Shown here: positions 1 through 8,329 of the stretch, piece by piece
Numbering within the stretch: the stretch's first letter is position 1
Layout: the number at the start of each line of letters is the position of its first letter
Origin: Rhizobacter sp.
GTDB lineage: Bacteria > Pseudomonadota > Gammaproteobacteria > Burkholderiales > Burkholderiaceae_C
Assembly (NCBI GenBank): GCA_023954175.1
Contig: JAMLIM010000003.1
Span: 24,656-88,655, forward strand
Direction of reading: 5' to 3'
Length of the DNA: 64,000 bases
Translations under genes and position numbers: made by a program
Notes under the pieces: generated by a model
The model's database searches: none
Told to the model about the DNA's origin: nothing
Seen by the model: the letters and a program-made list of their open reading frames with translations, nothing else

Positions 1-461
1 TGCTCGAAGGCATCGACCTGTCGGGTGCGCGCGGCGTGCTGGTGCTGATCGCGGCGAACCGCAACACCTTCAAGCTCGCCGAGAGCCGCAACGCGATGAA
101 CGCGATCCGCCGCTACGCGAGCGACGACGCCCACGTGATCTACGGCACCGCGTACGACGAGACGCTGGGCGACGAACTGCGCGTCACGGTGATCGCGACC
201 GGTTTGTCCTCCGCCCGCCGCGCGCAGGCGCCGATGAGCGTCGTGCACAGCGCACCTGTCCAGCGCACCGGCACCGACAACCTGCCGGTGATGACGCAGG
301 CCGTCGCCGGCGGCGCCGCGCCGACGCACGATTACAGCAACCTCACGACGCCGAGCGTCTGGCGCACCAGCCGCACCGCGTCGTCGCGCGTCGACGCGCT
401 CGTCAACAACGGCATGGACGAGATCGAGATCCCGGCCTTCCTGCGACGCCAGGCGGATTGA
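1..461 (+). CDS. ftsZ: Cell division protein FtsZ, C-terminal part (5' end outside window)
   Basis: FtsZ is the tubulin-like GTPase that forms the division ring at midcell. Only about the last 152 residues are present; reading frame 3 is open from the window edge (reads [11 protein letters not shown]). The C-terminal half of the globular domain is followed by a variable linker of about 90 residues and then the conserved C-terminal peptide ([11 protein letters not shown]), the docking site for FtsA/ZipA-type partners. lpxC follows on the same strand, as is usual at the end of the dcw cluster. Identification is secure from the tail peptide plus context. Confidence 0.95.
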   Translation, partial: LEGIDLSGARGVLVLIAANRNTFKLAESRNAMNAIRRYASDDAHVIYGTAYDETLGDELRVTVIATGLSSARRAQAPMSVVHSAPVQRTGTDNLPVMTQAVAGGAAPTHDYSNLTTPSVWRTSRTASSRVDALVNNGMDEIEIPAFLRRQAD

Positions 462-532
462 GCGTGTTCGCGTCCCGCGGCAATGCGGAGCGCGGATCGA
501 CCGGCTGGGGAGCGCTCTCCAGCCGGCGTTCC

Positions 533-538
533 TACAAT
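533..538 (+). promoter_or_regulatory. Candidate -10 of a leaderless lpxC transcript
   Basis: TACAAT ends exactly 6 nt before the lpxC ATG and there is no Shine-Dalgarno sequence between, so a start at the A of ATG is predicted. No convincing -35 is visible. The same spacing occurs at five other genes in this window. Confidence 0.45.
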
Positions 539-544
539 GAACCC

Positions 545-1480
545 ATGCTGCAGCAACGCACCCTGAAGTCGATGATGCGCGCGGTCGGCGTCGGCTTGCA
601 CAGCGGGCAGCGCGTCGAGCTCACCCTGCGCCCGGCACCGCCCGACAGCGGCATCGTGTTCCGGCGCGTCGATCTGCCGTCGCCGGTCGAGATCCCGGTC
701 TCGGCGCACGCGGTGAGCGATGCGCGCATGGCCTCGACCATCTCTGCGGGCGGCGACCCGGGTGCGCCGCGGGTGCAGACGATCGAACACCTGATGTCGG
801 CCTGCTCGGGCCTCGGCATCGACAACCTGGTGGTCGACATCACGGCCGACGAGTTGCCGATCCTCGACGGCTCGGCGGCGTCGTTCGTGTTCCTGCTGCA
901 AAGCGCCGGCGTCGTGATGCAGGATGCGCCCAAGCGCTTCCTGCGCATCCTCAAGCCGGTCGAGGTGCGCGAGGGCGAGGGGGCGACGCTCAAGTGGGCG
1001 CGGCTCGACCCCTTCGAAGGCTACAAGCTGTCGTTCGAGATCGAGTTCGACCACCCGGCGGTCGATCAGACCGGGCAGCGCGTCGAGTTCGACATGGGCT
1101 CGGGGCAGTACAAGCGCAACATCGCGCGCGCCCGCACCTTCGGCTTCACGAAGGACGTCGAACTGATGCGCTCGCGCGGGCTCACGCTCGGCGGCAGCAT
1201 GGACAACGCGATCGTCGTCGACGATCAGCGTGTGCTCAATGCCGGCGGGCTGCGCTACGACGACGAGTTCGTGAAGCACAAGATCCTGGATGCGATCGGG
1301 GACATGTGGGTGCTCGGCCATCCGCTGCTCGCCGCGTACAGCGCCTTCAAGAGCGGCCACGCATTGAACAACCGCCTGTTGCGCGAGGTGCTGGCCGACA
1401 AGACGAGCTACGAAATCGTCACCTTCGACGACGCGTCGCGCGCACCCGCGGGGTTTGCCGAACTGGCGCCGGCATGGTGA
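545..1480 (+). CDS. lpxC: UDP-3-O-acyl-N-acetylglucosamine deacetylase LpxC
   Basis: LpxC is the zinc amidase that carries out the committed step of lipid A synthesis in the cytoplasm. The 311-residue product matches the usual ~305. It starts M-L-Q-Q-R-T-L-K, a typical N-terminus (the K-x-x-x-x-x-x-G-V-G-L-H-S-G motif follows). Zinc-site motifs are visible: T-I-E-H-L in the first domain and the H-K-I-L-D-A-I-G-D stretch with the later S-G-H-A-L-N-N in the second. The frame is open farther upstream to 458, but only the ATG at 545 gives the family N-terminus. It is 83 nt downstream of ftsZ and probably has its own promoter. Confidence 0.97.
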   Translation: MLQQRTLKSMMRAVGVGLHSGQRVELTLRPAPPDSGIVFRRVDLPSPVEIPVSAHAVSDARMASTISAGGDPGAPRVQTIEHLMSACSGLGIDNLVVDITADELPILDGSAASFVFLLQSAGVVMQDAPKRFLRILKPVEVREGEGATLKWARLDPFEGYKLSFEIEFDHPAVDQTGQRVEFDMGSGQYKRNIARARTFGFTKDVELMRSRGLTLGGSMDNAIVVDDQRVLNAGGLRYDDEFVKHKILDAIGDMWVLGHPLLAAYSAFKSGHALNNRLLREVLADKTSYEIVTFDDASRAPAGFAELAPAW

Positions 1481-1502
1481 GATCGATGCGCGGCGCGACC
1501 CG

Positions 1503-1688
1503 ATGCTGATCGCGCGCGCGCTGTTCGGGCTGCTGTTCGTCGCGGCCATCCTGTGCTTCGCGATGTACGCCGGCACCGGTCAGAAGCGCTGGATGGTGCT
1601 CGGATGGCGTATCGTCAAATGGACGCTGGTGGCGGGGCTCGGCTTCTTTGCCGTGCTGATCCTCGAGCGGCTGGCCTTGATGCTTTGA
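1503..1688 (+). CDS. Small two-helix membrane protein
   Basis: A 61-residue protein starting M-L-I-A-R-A-L-F-G-L-L. Two hydrophobic segments (about residues 3-21 and 37-58) are separated by a short basic loop containing T-G-Q-K-R-W. I do not recognise a named family. It is 22 nt after lpxC and 24 nt before another small membrane protein that shares its pattern (T-G-[QE]-[KE]-R, then R-x-x-[KR]-W before helix 2), so the two look like a tandem pair. Frame and hydrophobicity support a real gene; function is unknown. Confidence 0.6.
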   Translation: MLIARALFGLLFVAAILCFAMYAGTGQKRWMVLGWRIVKWTLVAGLGFFAVLILERLALML

Positions 1689-1712
1689 CGCATTGACCGA
1701 ATCAGGCAAGTC

Positions 1713-1919
1713 ATGACTGTCTTCTACTGGATCGCCGGAATTCTGCTGCTGCTCAACGCCGTGCCCTGCGTGCTCTATTTCGGCGCCCATCTGGCGACCG
1801 GCGAGGAACGGCCCCGGCTGATCGCGGTCCGCTTCTTCCGCTGGTCGTCGCTCGTGGTGTTGACGACCTTCAACATCGCGATCTTCAGGCACATCATCCT
1901 GATCATCATCCACTGGTGA
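1713..1919 (+). CDS. Small two-helix membrane protein, likely paralogue of its neighbour
   Basis: A 68-residue protein starting M-T-V-F-Y-W-I-A-G-I-L-L. Helix 1 spans about residues 3-24; the loop A-T-G-E-E-R-P-R is followed by R-F-F-R-W and a second long hydrophobic segment that ends in an isoleucine-rich tail. The spacing of T-G-x-x-R and R-x-x-[KR]-W matches the preceding gene. The two probably form one transcript. Family and role are not recognised. Confidence 0.6.
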   Translation: MTVFYWIAGILLLLNAVPCVLYFGAHLATGEERPRLIAVRFFRWSSLVVLTTFNIAIFRHIILIIIHW

Positions 1920-2025
1920 TGCTCGAGGCCGCGCCCGCGGCCGGCCACGACGAGCGCGACCGGCCGCGGGCGGGCGACGGCGTGAGGGCGGCCGCCCACT
2001 GCTCCGACGCCGCGCCGACGCCGCT

Positions 2026-2298
2026 TCAGAGCCGCTTGACGCCGTGCAGCGTGCCGACGAGTTCGCCGTTCAGGTAGAGCGCGCCCTCGGGCGCCGCCGC
2101 GTCGGCGTAGAACTCCAGCACCGGCGGCAATTCATCGTCGGCGGCGCGCGCCTGCGACGCACTGAGCGCGGCCGCCAGGCGGCCGAGCAGCATGCTCGCG
2201 GCGCCGAGCGCACGCGCCGCCGCGAGCCGGGCGGGCCGCGACAGCGTGTTGCGCGGGCCGAAGGCGCTCGTGCGATTCAGGATAAGCAACTTGGACAT
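2026..2298 (-). CDS. Small hypothetical protein with P-R-N motif
   Basis: A 90-residue protein starting M-S-K-L-L-I-L-N-R. Upstream on the minus strand is a good ribosome binding site (GGAGAAACGAA-ATG). The N-terminal half is rich in Ala, Arg and Leu (A-F-G-P-R-N-T-L then an alanine-rich helix). The C-terminal half is a compact segment with Y-A-D-A-A-A-P-E-G-A-L-Y-L-N-G-E-L-V-G-T-L-H-G. It is 44 nt downstream of another small gene that shares an M-x-x-[IL]-L start and an x-P-R-N-x-[VL] motif. No family recognised; coding is likely because the ribosome site and length fit. Confidence 0.5.
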   Translation of the reverse strand: MSKLLILNRTSAFGPRNTLSRPARLAAARALGAASMLLGRLAAALSASQARAADDELPPVLEFYADAAAPEGALYLNGELVGTLHGVKRL

Positions 2299-2342
2299 TT
2301 CGTTTCTCCGGTCGCGGCCCGGCGGGCCGCGCTGCGTAGGGA

Positions 2343-2543
2343 TCAGGGCTTCATGGGCGACGGCCGGTGCGAGTGAACGCCGCCGACTTCGCGTTGCAGG
2401 CTGCGCTGCAGTTCGCGTTGCGCCTGCTGCCGCTGCGCGCCACGGTTCGGGCCGTGAGGGCCGGCACGCCGCATTCGCGCGAGGGCGGCGACGGGGTTGC
2501 GCGGACGCAGCGTCGGCACATCGATCGAAAGAATCTGCTTCAT
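2343..2543 (-). CDS. Small hypothetical basic protein with P-R-N motif
   Basis: A 66-residue, very basic protein starting M-K-Q-I-L-S-I-D-V-P-T-L-R-P-R-N-P-V. The ribosome site is CTGGAGA 8 nt before ATG. The tail is Gln/Arg-rich (Q-R-Q-Q-A-Q-R-E-L-Q-R). It shares the M-x-x-[IL]-L opening and P-R-N motif with the next gene downstream, so a shared origin is inferred. A 34-bp near-perfect palindrome lies in its leader and a candidate operator lies about 310 nt upstream. Not recognised; it could be a short DNA- or RNA-binding protein, but composition is the only support. Confidence 0.4.
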   Translation of the reverse strand: MKQILSIDVPTLRPRNPVAALARMRRAGPHGPNRGAQRQQAQRELQRSLQREVGGVHSHRPSPMKP

Positions 2544-2564
2544 CACGTTCTCCAGTCCAAATTG

Positions 2565-2598
2565 AAACGGCCCGGGCTGCGATCGCAACCCGGGCCGT
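2565..2598. repeat. 34-bp near-perfect palindrome (leader hairpin or terminator)
   Basis: Each half reads AACGGCCCGGG then (C/T)TGCGATCGCA; only one position breaks the dyad. On the minus strand it lies 22-55 nt before the ATG at 2543 and is followed by GTTTCAATTT, a weak U-tract. It can act as a terminator/attenuator for transcripts entering the small gene, or as a DNA dyad. Confidence 0.5.
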
Positions 2599-2853
2599 TG
2601 GCGGCGCGCAGCGCTGCTGCTCAGCCGTTCGGCGCCCCGGGTAGGGACTGCGGGTTGCTCACGACAGCCGCGAGTGCCGCGCTGGCATCTACATCGAATG
2701 CCCGAAGGGCGGGCGCGGTGCGCGTCGCTTGGTCGAGCCGGCAAGCGGGAGCACTTGCCATTCGCAGTCGGATGTCAGTCAGGAACATGCGCGTTCGTGG
2801 GTTGGGGTTGCAGGGCGACTCGCTCGCACCGGAGAATTTCCTCGCCGGTCAAA

Positions 2854-2891
2854 CTTGCGCAAATGATAAACGAATTGCGCCTGTGCGCAAG
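2854..2891 (-). promoter_or_regulatory. Candidate promoter/operator of the small-protein pair
   Basis: CTTGCGCA at 2854-2861 is mirrored by TGCGCAAG at 2884-2891, with another TTGCGC copy between. On the minus strand, TTGCGC and TATCAT are spaced by 16 nt, resembling -35/-10. The TTTATCAT string recurs in the dyad over the start of the neighbouring regulator gene. The 310-nt interval to the first ATG shows no convincing gene. Confidence 0.35.
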
Positions 2892-2929
2892 CACTCTTGC
2901 CCCCTAGTTCATGGGAATCGAGCCGCGCT

Positions 2930-3553
2930 TCAGCCTTTGTGTTTCAGCGGCGCAACACCTTGGCGTGTGCGCTCCCAGAGCGTCTTCTCGTCCTGCGCGC
3001 TGCGCGGGCGCTGAACGATTGTTGACGGCTCCGTGGTGGCCGGGGTCAGCACCTCGCCGAGCAACTCGAGCAACTTCGCGCGTGCGCGCTGCGGGTGGCG
3101 CCGGTAGTAGGTGAGGACGAGGCCGACGATGAAGCGTTCATCGTCGTCGAGTTCGCCGATCAGCCCGCCGTCGGGTGCGCCGGCATGGCCGGGCGGCGCT
3201 GCGGTCGCACTGCCAACGCGTCCGCGCCCGGCGGGCACGGCCGTCGGCGCCGAGCCCGGGCCTGCGCGCGGGGTGTCCGAAGCATCGTGTGCTTCATCCA
3301 TCCAGCCGTGGGGCTTGTGGCACAGCACTTCGAATTGCCGGGCGAGGCGTTCGCCGATCTGCCGGGCGCGGCTCTTGATCTGGCTCCAGTAGCTGGGCTG
3401 GATCTGCAGGCGCTCGGCGAATCGCCCCTCGAGGCCACGCAGCGTAGCCGCGTCGGGATGCTTGATGGTGGCGCGAACGAACTCGTCGAACAGGGCGAGT
3501 GCGTTGTCGAGCCGGATGCGCGCCACGTCGGGCCGCGCTTCGGAAGCGGTCAT
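2930..3553 (-). CDS. Probable DNA-binding protein, family not recognised
   Basis: A 207-residue cytoplasmic protein. Residues ~10-75 look helical with a helix-turn-helix-like stretch: L-R-G-L-E-G-R-F-A-E-R-L followed by S-Y-W-S-Q-I-K-S-R-A-R-Q-I-G. A conserved-looking H-K-P-H-G-W-M-D follows, then a Gly/Pro/Ala-rich linker (~residues 95-135). The C-terminal part has D-D-D-E-R-F-I-V-G-L-V-L-T-Y-Y-R-R-H-P-Q-R-A-R-A-K-L-L. The frame is open upstream to 3811, but the ATG at 3553 gives a natural start. A 15-bp dyad abuts the ATG, suggesting autoregulation. The regulator role is inference. Confidence 0.55.
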   Translation of the reverse strand: MTASEARPDVARIRLDNALALFDEFVRATIKHPDAATLRGLEGRFAERLQIQPSYWSQIKSRARQIGERLARQFEVLCHKPHGWMDEAHDASDTPRAGPGSAPTAVPAGRGRVGSATAAPPGHAGAPDGGLIGELDDDERFIVGLVLTYYRRHPQRARAKLLELLGEVLTPATTEPSTIVQRPRSAQDEKTLWERTRQGVAPLKHKG

Positions 3554-3568
3554 GCCTTTATGATAAAG
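3554..3568 (-). promoter_or_regulatory. 15-bp dyad with -10-like hexamer at the regulator start
   Basis: CCTTTATCATAAAGG is a perfect dyad apart from the central base and ends directly before the ATG at 3553. It contains TATCAT (3560-3565) exactly 6 nt before the ATG, the spacing expected for a leaderless transcript. A protein bound here would block the promoter, so autorepression is plausible. AAAGG could also serve as a weak ribosome site. Confidence 0.4.
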
Positions 3569-3635
3569 GACGCTTGCGCTGTCCGCCACGCCTGCGAAGT
3601 CGCTTTCAATCGGTGGCGCAGGGTCGCCGACCTGC

Positions 3636-4436
3636 TCAATGGCGGGTGACGAACTCGCCCGATTCCTCGACCACGACGCCGGCAGCGTCATCGGGCAAGG
3701 TGAAACCGCTGGCGCGCGGATCGTCCGCGTCGGCGCGGCGGCGCGTGCTGCTGCCCCTGAGCGCGCTGAACTCGCTGTTGCCGAAGCCGTCCAGCCGGTT
3801 GTCCGGCGCAAAGAACGAGTCGTGGAAGTTCGTCGAGTCCTGCCACAGCGCGCTGCGTTGCGCGCGCCGACTGGCCACGGTATGGCTCAAGGAGTCGCGT
3901 GCGTCGCTCAGCGGGCGCTGCGCCGCCATGGGACCACGCGCCGCCAGCCCGCTCTGCGGCACGAGCAACTGCAGTTCGGCGATCGTCGGCGGGTTGTCCA
4001 CGGGGCAGCGCAGATAGCGCACCCGGCACGCACCGAGCACCGATTGCTTGATCTGCATCGCGCGGCGCGAGCTGCCGCGCTCGGTGTCCAGATCGATCGC
4101 CGCGAGGACGCGCCCGTTGGCGCTGCAGACGGCGAACGTGATGTGCAGCGAGCCGAGCAACTCGAACCAGTAGCGCGTCAATGCCGGGTCGGCCGCCTGG
4201 CAGAAGCGGATCAGCGGCAGCTTGGACAGCACGACATGGTGCGGCAAGGCTTCGCGCAGCAAGCGGTAGACACGGCGCTCGTCGCTGCTGAACACGGGGC
4301 GAGGCGAAAGCGCCCATTCGGTCGGCAAGGGCTGCGCGGCAGGCGGGCGTTGGCGCGCGCGCAGCCAAAGAACGGTGCTCATCGAAGCCAGCAGCGCCAC
4401 CGCCGCCAGCGCGATGATCCATGGGAGGGTTTGCAT
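3636..4436 (-). CDS. Membrane-anchored DUF2726 protein
   Basis: A 266-residue protein with one N-terminal membrane segment (about residues 6-26). The next ~120 residues form a DUF2726-type domain: S-S-D-E-R-R-V-Y-R-L-L-R-E-A-L, then L-P-L-I-R-F-C and F-A-V-C-S-A-N-G-R-V-L-A-A-I-D-L-D, the nuclease-like fold pattern seen in that family. The remaining C-terminus looks low-complexity and charged. Such proteins are common in Burkholderiales; their function is unknown to me. Family call is from memory of the motif pattern. Confidence 0.65.
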   Translation of the reverse strand: MQTLPWIIALAAVALLASMSTVLWLRARQRPPAAQPLPTEWALSPRPVFSSDERRVYRLLREALPHHVVLSKLPLIRFCQAADPALTRYWFELLGSLHITFAVCSANGRVLAAIDLDTERGSSRRAMQIKQSVLGACRVRYLRCPVDNPPTIAELQLLVPQSGLAARGPMAAQRPLSDARDSLSHTVASRRAQRSALWQDSTNFHDSFFAPDNRLDGFGNSEFSALRGSSTRRRADADDPRASGFTLPDDAAGVVVEESGEFVTRH

Positions 4437-4627
4437 GATCAGGGGCCAGGCCGCCAGATTCGAGCCGCGGCGAAGCGCCGAACTCGTTCAACCAGCACTC
4501 TAGCCGACGAAACCCGGTCGGCCCACTAGGAGGGACCCGCTGTTTGGCGGCGAGCGTCGCCGTCGTGGAAATCCAGCACGAAAAACCGGCTGCGGGGCGT
4601 TGGCTCGCAGCGACGCCACCCGGGTTG

Positions 4628-5320
4628 CTAGGCGTTGCTTCGGTCCAGCAAGCACGAACCGAGGATGTCGTGGAGCCTCTTGGCGTTGGACTTCATGTGG
4701 TAATCCCACTCGGCGGCCTGGGTCTCGACGATCTCACCGACCTGGGACGCCAGATCGTTGGGCGGCAGTGTCAGCCAGGCTTCGGACTCCGATCCGGCGC
4801 GCTCGATGGCCGCTCCGGCGTTGCGGGCGATCTTGAGCATCGCCGTGTTCTCGCTCAGGGCGTAGACGAAGATCTTGCGGATGCGACGGTTGCGCGCATG
4901 AAGGATCGCATGATCGAACAGGCGCGCGCCCAAACCGCGGCCGCGCGCGGCCCGATTGACGCTGACGCCGAATTCGGCCATCGGCGGCTGGCCCTCGATC
5001 TGCGGCGCGGGCGCATAGGCGAGATGGGCCATCGCGATCAACTCGACGCGGCGGTTGAAGATGCCGAACACCTCGTCGCGCTCGAAGTCGAGAGTGTCGG
5101 CGTAGTGCTGGATCTGCGCGTCGGAGGCCGCGTAGCCGAATCGAAGGTAACGGTCGGACTCCTCGAGCGCGAGCAGGTGCTCGCGCAGTCGATCGCGATG
5201 GCGCGACGTCAGCGAGCGGACCGGTACCCAGGAGCGATGCCTTTGCGGCGCGTCGTCCTGAGCGGATGTTTCGGCGGCTACCGCCGGCGGCAGGTGGGGC
5301 GTTGTCTGTAACGTTTGCAT
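4628..5320 (-). CDS. GNAT-family N-acetyltransferase
   Basis: A 230-residue cytosolic protein. The acetyl-CoA binding segment is clear: [20 protein letters not shown] (the R/Q-x-x-G-x-G/A motif), followed by the helix [10 protein letters not shown] and the [12 protein letters not shown] strand-helix. The N-terminus has [17 protein letters not shown], a feature of GNAT proteins annotated near this chromosomal position in beta-proteobacteria. The acceptor is not predictable. The 190 nt between it and the DUF2726 gene hold no gene; a weak dyad with CTAG ends (about 4501-4530) may act as its terminator. Confidence 0.85.
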   Translation of the reverse strand: MQTLQTTPHLPPAVAAETSAQDDAPQRHRSWVPVRSLTSRHRDRLREHLLALEESDRYLRFGYAASDAQIQHYADTLDFERDEVFGIFNRRVELIAMAHLAYAPAPQIEGQPPMAEFGVSVNRAARGRGLGARLFDHAILHARNRRIRKIFVYALSENTAMLKIARNAGAAIERAGSESEAWLTLPPNDLASQVGEIVETQAAEWDYHMKSNAKRLHDILGSCLLDRSNA

Positions 5321-5536
5321 GATCGTGGTGGCGGCATCTGCATGCCGCGAACCTAGTAGTTACCCTAAGTCTAGACCTGAATCGCCCATGCAAAGTGCCA
5401 CGAAATGGGGAGCAGACTCCAATCGGCTCGCACGCCCTGCTTTCGCGGGCTCTTGTCACGAACGAGGCGTTTTCCCAGAAGGTGTGGCGTCCGCCGCCAG
5501 GCGAATCTGCGTGATCCGCTCGGCCGATTCCTGCGA

Positions 5537-5759
5537 TATACTCATAGGCTTTCCCGAACCGGGTTCCGGGAGAGACTTGCGTCCGAGGCTGGGTGGCGAA
5601 AGCCCCGAGCTACATCCAGTCAGCCCGAGAGGCCGCCTCCATAAGCGGCGCCGAGGGTACAGAGGAACGCAAGAGCGGGTCGAGTGCCCGCTGAACCTGT
5701 CATCGAGCCCAGCCTGTCGGCGCCACGCGCAACGGGTCGGGCGAATTCGAAAGTACCTC
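5537..5759 (+). promoter_or_regulatory. rplM promoter element and long structured leader
   Basis: TATACT at 5537-5542 is a fair -10. The ~210-nt leader that would follow can fold: a C-C-C-G-A-A hairpin near 5554-5571; CTTGCGT near 5576 pairs with ACGCAAG near 5670, enclosing further hairpins including GCCGC/GCGGC. No start codon with a good frame was found in it. It could carry L13-dependent autoregulation or another cis-element; I do not match it to a known riboswitch. The rest of the 438-nt gap (5321-5536) holds nothing I can name. Confidence 0.4.
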
Positions 5760-6188
5760 ATGAAGACCTTCAGCGCCAAGCCGGCCGAAGTGACGCACGA
5801 GTGGTTTGTGATTGACGCCACCGACAAGGTGCTCGGACGTGTTGCCAGCGAAGTGGCACTCCGTTTGCGCGGCAAGCACAAGGCCATCTACACGCCTCAC
5901 GTCGATACCGGTGATTTCATCGTCATCATCAACGCCGACAAGATCCGCGTCACCGGCAACAAGGCCGAAGACAAGATCTACTACCGGCACACGGGCTACC
6001 CGGGCGGCATCCGTGCCACGTCTTTCAAGCAGATGCAGGCCAAGCACCCCGGCCGCGCGCTGGAGAAGGCCGTCAAGGGCATGCTGCCCAAGGGGCCGCT
6101 CGGCTTCGCGATGGTCAAGAAGCTGAAGGTGTACGCCGGTGCCACGCATCCGCACACCGCCCAGCAACCCAAAATGCTGGAAATCTGA
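5760..6188 (+). CDS. rplM: 50S ribosomal protein L13
   Basis: The 142-residue product is the normal length of bacterial L13, an early-assembling large-subunit protein. It begins M-K-T-F-S-A-K-P and contains the family landmarks [26 protein letters not shown] and Y-R-H-T-G-Y-P-G-G, and ends with the H-P-H-T-A-Q-Q-P segment. The open frame extends far upstream, but only this ATG gives the family N-terminus. It is followed after 11 nt by rpsI; the pair forms the classic L13-S9 operon. Confidence 0.99.
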   Translation: MKTFSAKPAEVTHEWFVIDATDKVLGRVASEVALRLRGKHKAIYTPHVDTGDFIVIINADKIRVTGNKAEDKIYYRHTGYPGGIRATSFKQMQAKHPGRALEKAVKGMLPKGPLGFAMVKKLKVYAGATHPHTAQQPKMLEI

Positions 6189-6199
6189 GGAGCGCGTCG

Positions 6200-6592
6200 A
6201 TGATTGGAAACTGGAACTATGGAACGGGCCGGCGCAAGTCGTCGGTCGCGCGCGTGTTCATGAAGAAGGGCAGCGGCCAGATTCTCGTCAACGGCAAGGC
6301 CGTCGACGAGTACTTCGGGCGCCAGACCTCGATCATGATCGTCAAGCAACCGCTGATGCTGACCAACAACGCCGAGACCTTCGACATCAAGGTCAACGTG
6401 CACGGCGGCGGCGAGTCGGGTCAGGCCGGCGCAGTGCGCCACGGCGTGACGCGTGCGCTGATCGACTATGACGCGGCCTTGAAGCCCGACCTGAGCCGCG
6501 CCGGCTTCGTCACGCGCGACGCGCGCGAGGTCGAGCGCAAGAAGGTCGGCCTGCACGGCGCACGCCGTCGCAAGCAGTTCAGCAAGCGCTGA
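6200..6592 (+). CDS. rpsI: 30S ribosomal protein S9
   Basis: The 130-residue product matches S9. Landmarks are [13 protein letters not shown] near the start, [14 protein letters not shown] in the core and the conserved C-terminal tail ending R-R-R-K-Q-F-S-K-R, which reaches the P-site tRNA. The start is preceded by GAGGAGCGC 3-12 nt upstream, a clear ribosome site. It is co-transcribed with rplM. After the stop, two GC-rich dyads (about 6606-6655) lack a U-tract, so termination there is uncertain. Confidence 0.99.
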   Translation: MIGNWNYGTGRRKSSVARVFMKKGSGQILVNGKAVDEYFGRQTSIMIVKQPLMLTNNAETFDIKVNVHGGGESGQAGAVRHGVTRALIDYDAALKPDLSRAGFVTRDAREVERKKVGLHGARRRKQFSKR

Positions 6593-6802
6593 TCCAGACC
6601 GCTTGTCGCCGGCCGTTTCGGCCCGGCGGCACTCTCGGGGGCCGCGCACCGCGCGGCCTCTGTCGTTCGTGCATCCACTTTCGCGTCGACACCGAGCGGC
6701 AGGCGTCGACACGCCGATGCAAAAGCCGGAGGCGCCGCAGGGTCATCGTCGCTGGCGCGATGCGACCGATAATGCGAGGCAGAACCCGTTGAAGGAATCC
6801 AG

Positions 6803-7177
6803 ATGAACGCCGTCACCGAAAACATCCACGACATCGCCGACGCTCCGCCCGTGCCGCTGATCTTCACCGACAGCGCGGCAACCAAGGTCAAGGAACTCGT
6901 CGACGAAGAGGGCAACCCCGACCTGAAACTGCGCGTCTTCGTGCAGGGGGGTGGCTGCTCCGGCTTCCAGTACGGTTTCACGTTCGACGAGGTCGTCAAC
7001 GAGGACGACACCCAGATGGCAAAGAACGGCGTCACCCTGCTGATCGACGCGATGAGCCTGCAATACCTGGCCGGCGCCGAGATCGACTACAAGGACGATC
7101 TGGAAGGCGCCCAGTTCGTGATCCGCAATCCCAACGCGTCTACCACCTGCGGCTGCGGGTCGAGCTTCTCGGCCTGA
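6803..7177 (+). CDS. erpA: Iron-sulfur cluster insertion protein ErpA
   Basis: A 124-residue A-type carrier that delivers Fe-S clusters to target enzymes. The HesB/IscA fold is evident: [12 protein letters not shown], then [19 protein letters not shown] with the first ligand cysteine, and the C-terminal C-G-C-G-S-S-F pair. Length and the E-D-D-T-Q motif fit ErpA rather than IscA or SufA. GATAAT at 6768-6773 is a possible -10, and AAGGAATCC precedes the ATG. Confidence 0.95.
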   Translation: MNAVTENIHDIADAPPVPLIFTDSAATKVKELVDEEGNPDLKLRVFVQGGGCSGFQYGFTFDEVVNEDDTQMAKNGVTLLIDAMSLQYLAGAEIDYKDDLEGAQFVIRNPNASTTCGCGSSFSA

Positions 7178-7189
7178 CGGCCGCACGCA

Positions 7190-8323
7190 TCAGGCGGGAT
7201 ACAGGGCTCCCAACACCCGAGAGCCGGCAGCGCCGGTAACCGACGGCAGATTGCCGGGCCGTCGATCACAGTGCGCGCTCGCGAGCCAGGCGAAGGCTGC
7301 GGCCTCGACCTGCATCGCCGGCAGGCCGCGCGCATCGGTTCGCATCACCGAAACCCCCGGCAGCAGGGCCGCCAGGCGCCGCATCAGATGGGCGTTGAAC
7401 GCGCCGCCGCCGCAGACGAGCAGTTCGGCGGCCGTCGGCGCGTGGCGCAGTAGTTCGGCCGCACAGGTGCGCGCGGTCAGCTCCGCCAGCGTGGCTTGAA
7501 CATCGCGCGCCACCGGGACATCCGCCCCCGCCGCCGCGAGCGCCGCTGCGAGCCATTCCGGATTGAAGTGGTCCCGCCCGGTGCTTTTTGGCGGCGCCAG
7601 CGAGAAGTAGGCGTCGCGCGAAAGCGCATCGAGCAAGGCGACGTTCACCGTTCCCGCTGCCGCCCACGCGCCTTCGGCGTCGTAGGGCAGGCCGCGGTGC
7701 AGCGCGCACCAGTGGTCCATCAGCGCATTCGCCGGGCCGCAGTCGAAGCCAATGGTTGCGCCGCCGGCGTCGAGCACGGTGATGTTGGCGATGCCCCCCA
7801 GGTTGAGGACGGCGACGGTCGCGTCTTCGCGGGCGAACATCGCGCGGTGAAAGGCCGGCACCAGAGGCGCGCCCTGGCCGTTGGCGGCGATGTCGCGGCT
7901 GCGCAGATCGGCGACGACGTCGATGCCGCTCAACTCGGCGAGCAGTGCGGCGTTCAACAACTGCACCGTGTAGCCGGTGGCGTCGAACTCGTGCGGGCGG
8001 TGACGCACCGTCTGTCCGTGGGCGCCAATCGCACGCACCGCGGGCCGGCTGAGCGCGTGTGGCTCGGCATGCGACTCGAGCAGGCGGTCGACGACCATTG
8101 CATAGGTGCGGGCGATGGTGTTCGACACCAGCGCCGCGCGATGCAGTTCGTTGGCGCCGGGCGTGTTGAGTGCGAGGAGTTCGGCGCGCAGCTGCGCATC
8201 GAACGGGGCGTGCGCATGCGCCAGCAGGTCCACGCCGCCAGCGGTCGGAAACCCGGCCAGCACGGCGTCCACGCCGTCGAGCGAGGTACCCGACATCACG
8301 CCGATGAACAGGTCGCGTTGCAT
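7190..8323 (-). CDS. anmK: Anhydro-N-acetylmuramic acid kinase AnmK
   Basis: AnmK hydrolyses and phosphorylates 1,6-anhydroMurNAc to MurNAc-6-phosphate during murein recycling in the cytoplasm. The 377-residue product (usual ~370) starts M-Q-R-D-L-F-I-G-V-M-S-G-T-S-L-D-G-V-D, the diagnostic ATP-binding motif. Further family segments are G-A-H-G-Q-T-V-R-H-R-P, the L-N-L-G-G-I-A-N-I-T phosphate loop, F-D-C-G-P-A-N-A-L-M-D and V-C-G-G-G-A-F-N. The frame is open upstream to 8989, but that part is a shadow of the peptidase gene. It lies 89 nt downstream of a cell-wall peptidase gene, fitting a recycling theme. Confidence 0.97.
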   Translation of the reverse strand: MQRDLFIGVMSGTSLDGVDAVLAGFPTAGGVDLLAHAHAPFDAQLRAELLALNTPGANELHRAALVSNTIARTYAMVVDRLLESHAEPHALSRPAVRAIGAHGQTVRHRPHEFDATGYTVQLLNAALLAELSGIDVVADLRSRDIAANGQGAPLVPAFHRAMFAREDATVAVLNLGGIANITVLDAGGATIGFDCGPANALMDHWCALHRGLPYDAEGAWAAAGTVNVALLDALSRDAYFSLAPPKSTGRDHFNPEWLAAALAAAGADVPVARDVQATLAELTARTCAAELLRHAPTAAELLVCGGGAFNAHLMRRLAALLPGVSVMRTDARGLPAMQVEAAAFAWLASAHCDRRPGNLPSVTGAAGSRVLGALYPA

Positions 8324-8329
8324 GCGTCG

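Noticed and set aside
332-1576. Long antisense frame opposite ftsZ/lpxC
   Set aside because: It is a typical high-GC shadow with Arg/Ala/His-rich composition and no domain, opposite well-identified genes.
5573-5750. Known riboswitch in the rplM leader
   Set aside because: I compared it by eye with TPP, glycine, guanidine and SAH consensus elements; none of their invariant strings is present.
6606-6655. Terminator after rpsI
   Set aside because: Dyads are GC-rich but lack a U-tract; I could not support a terminator call.
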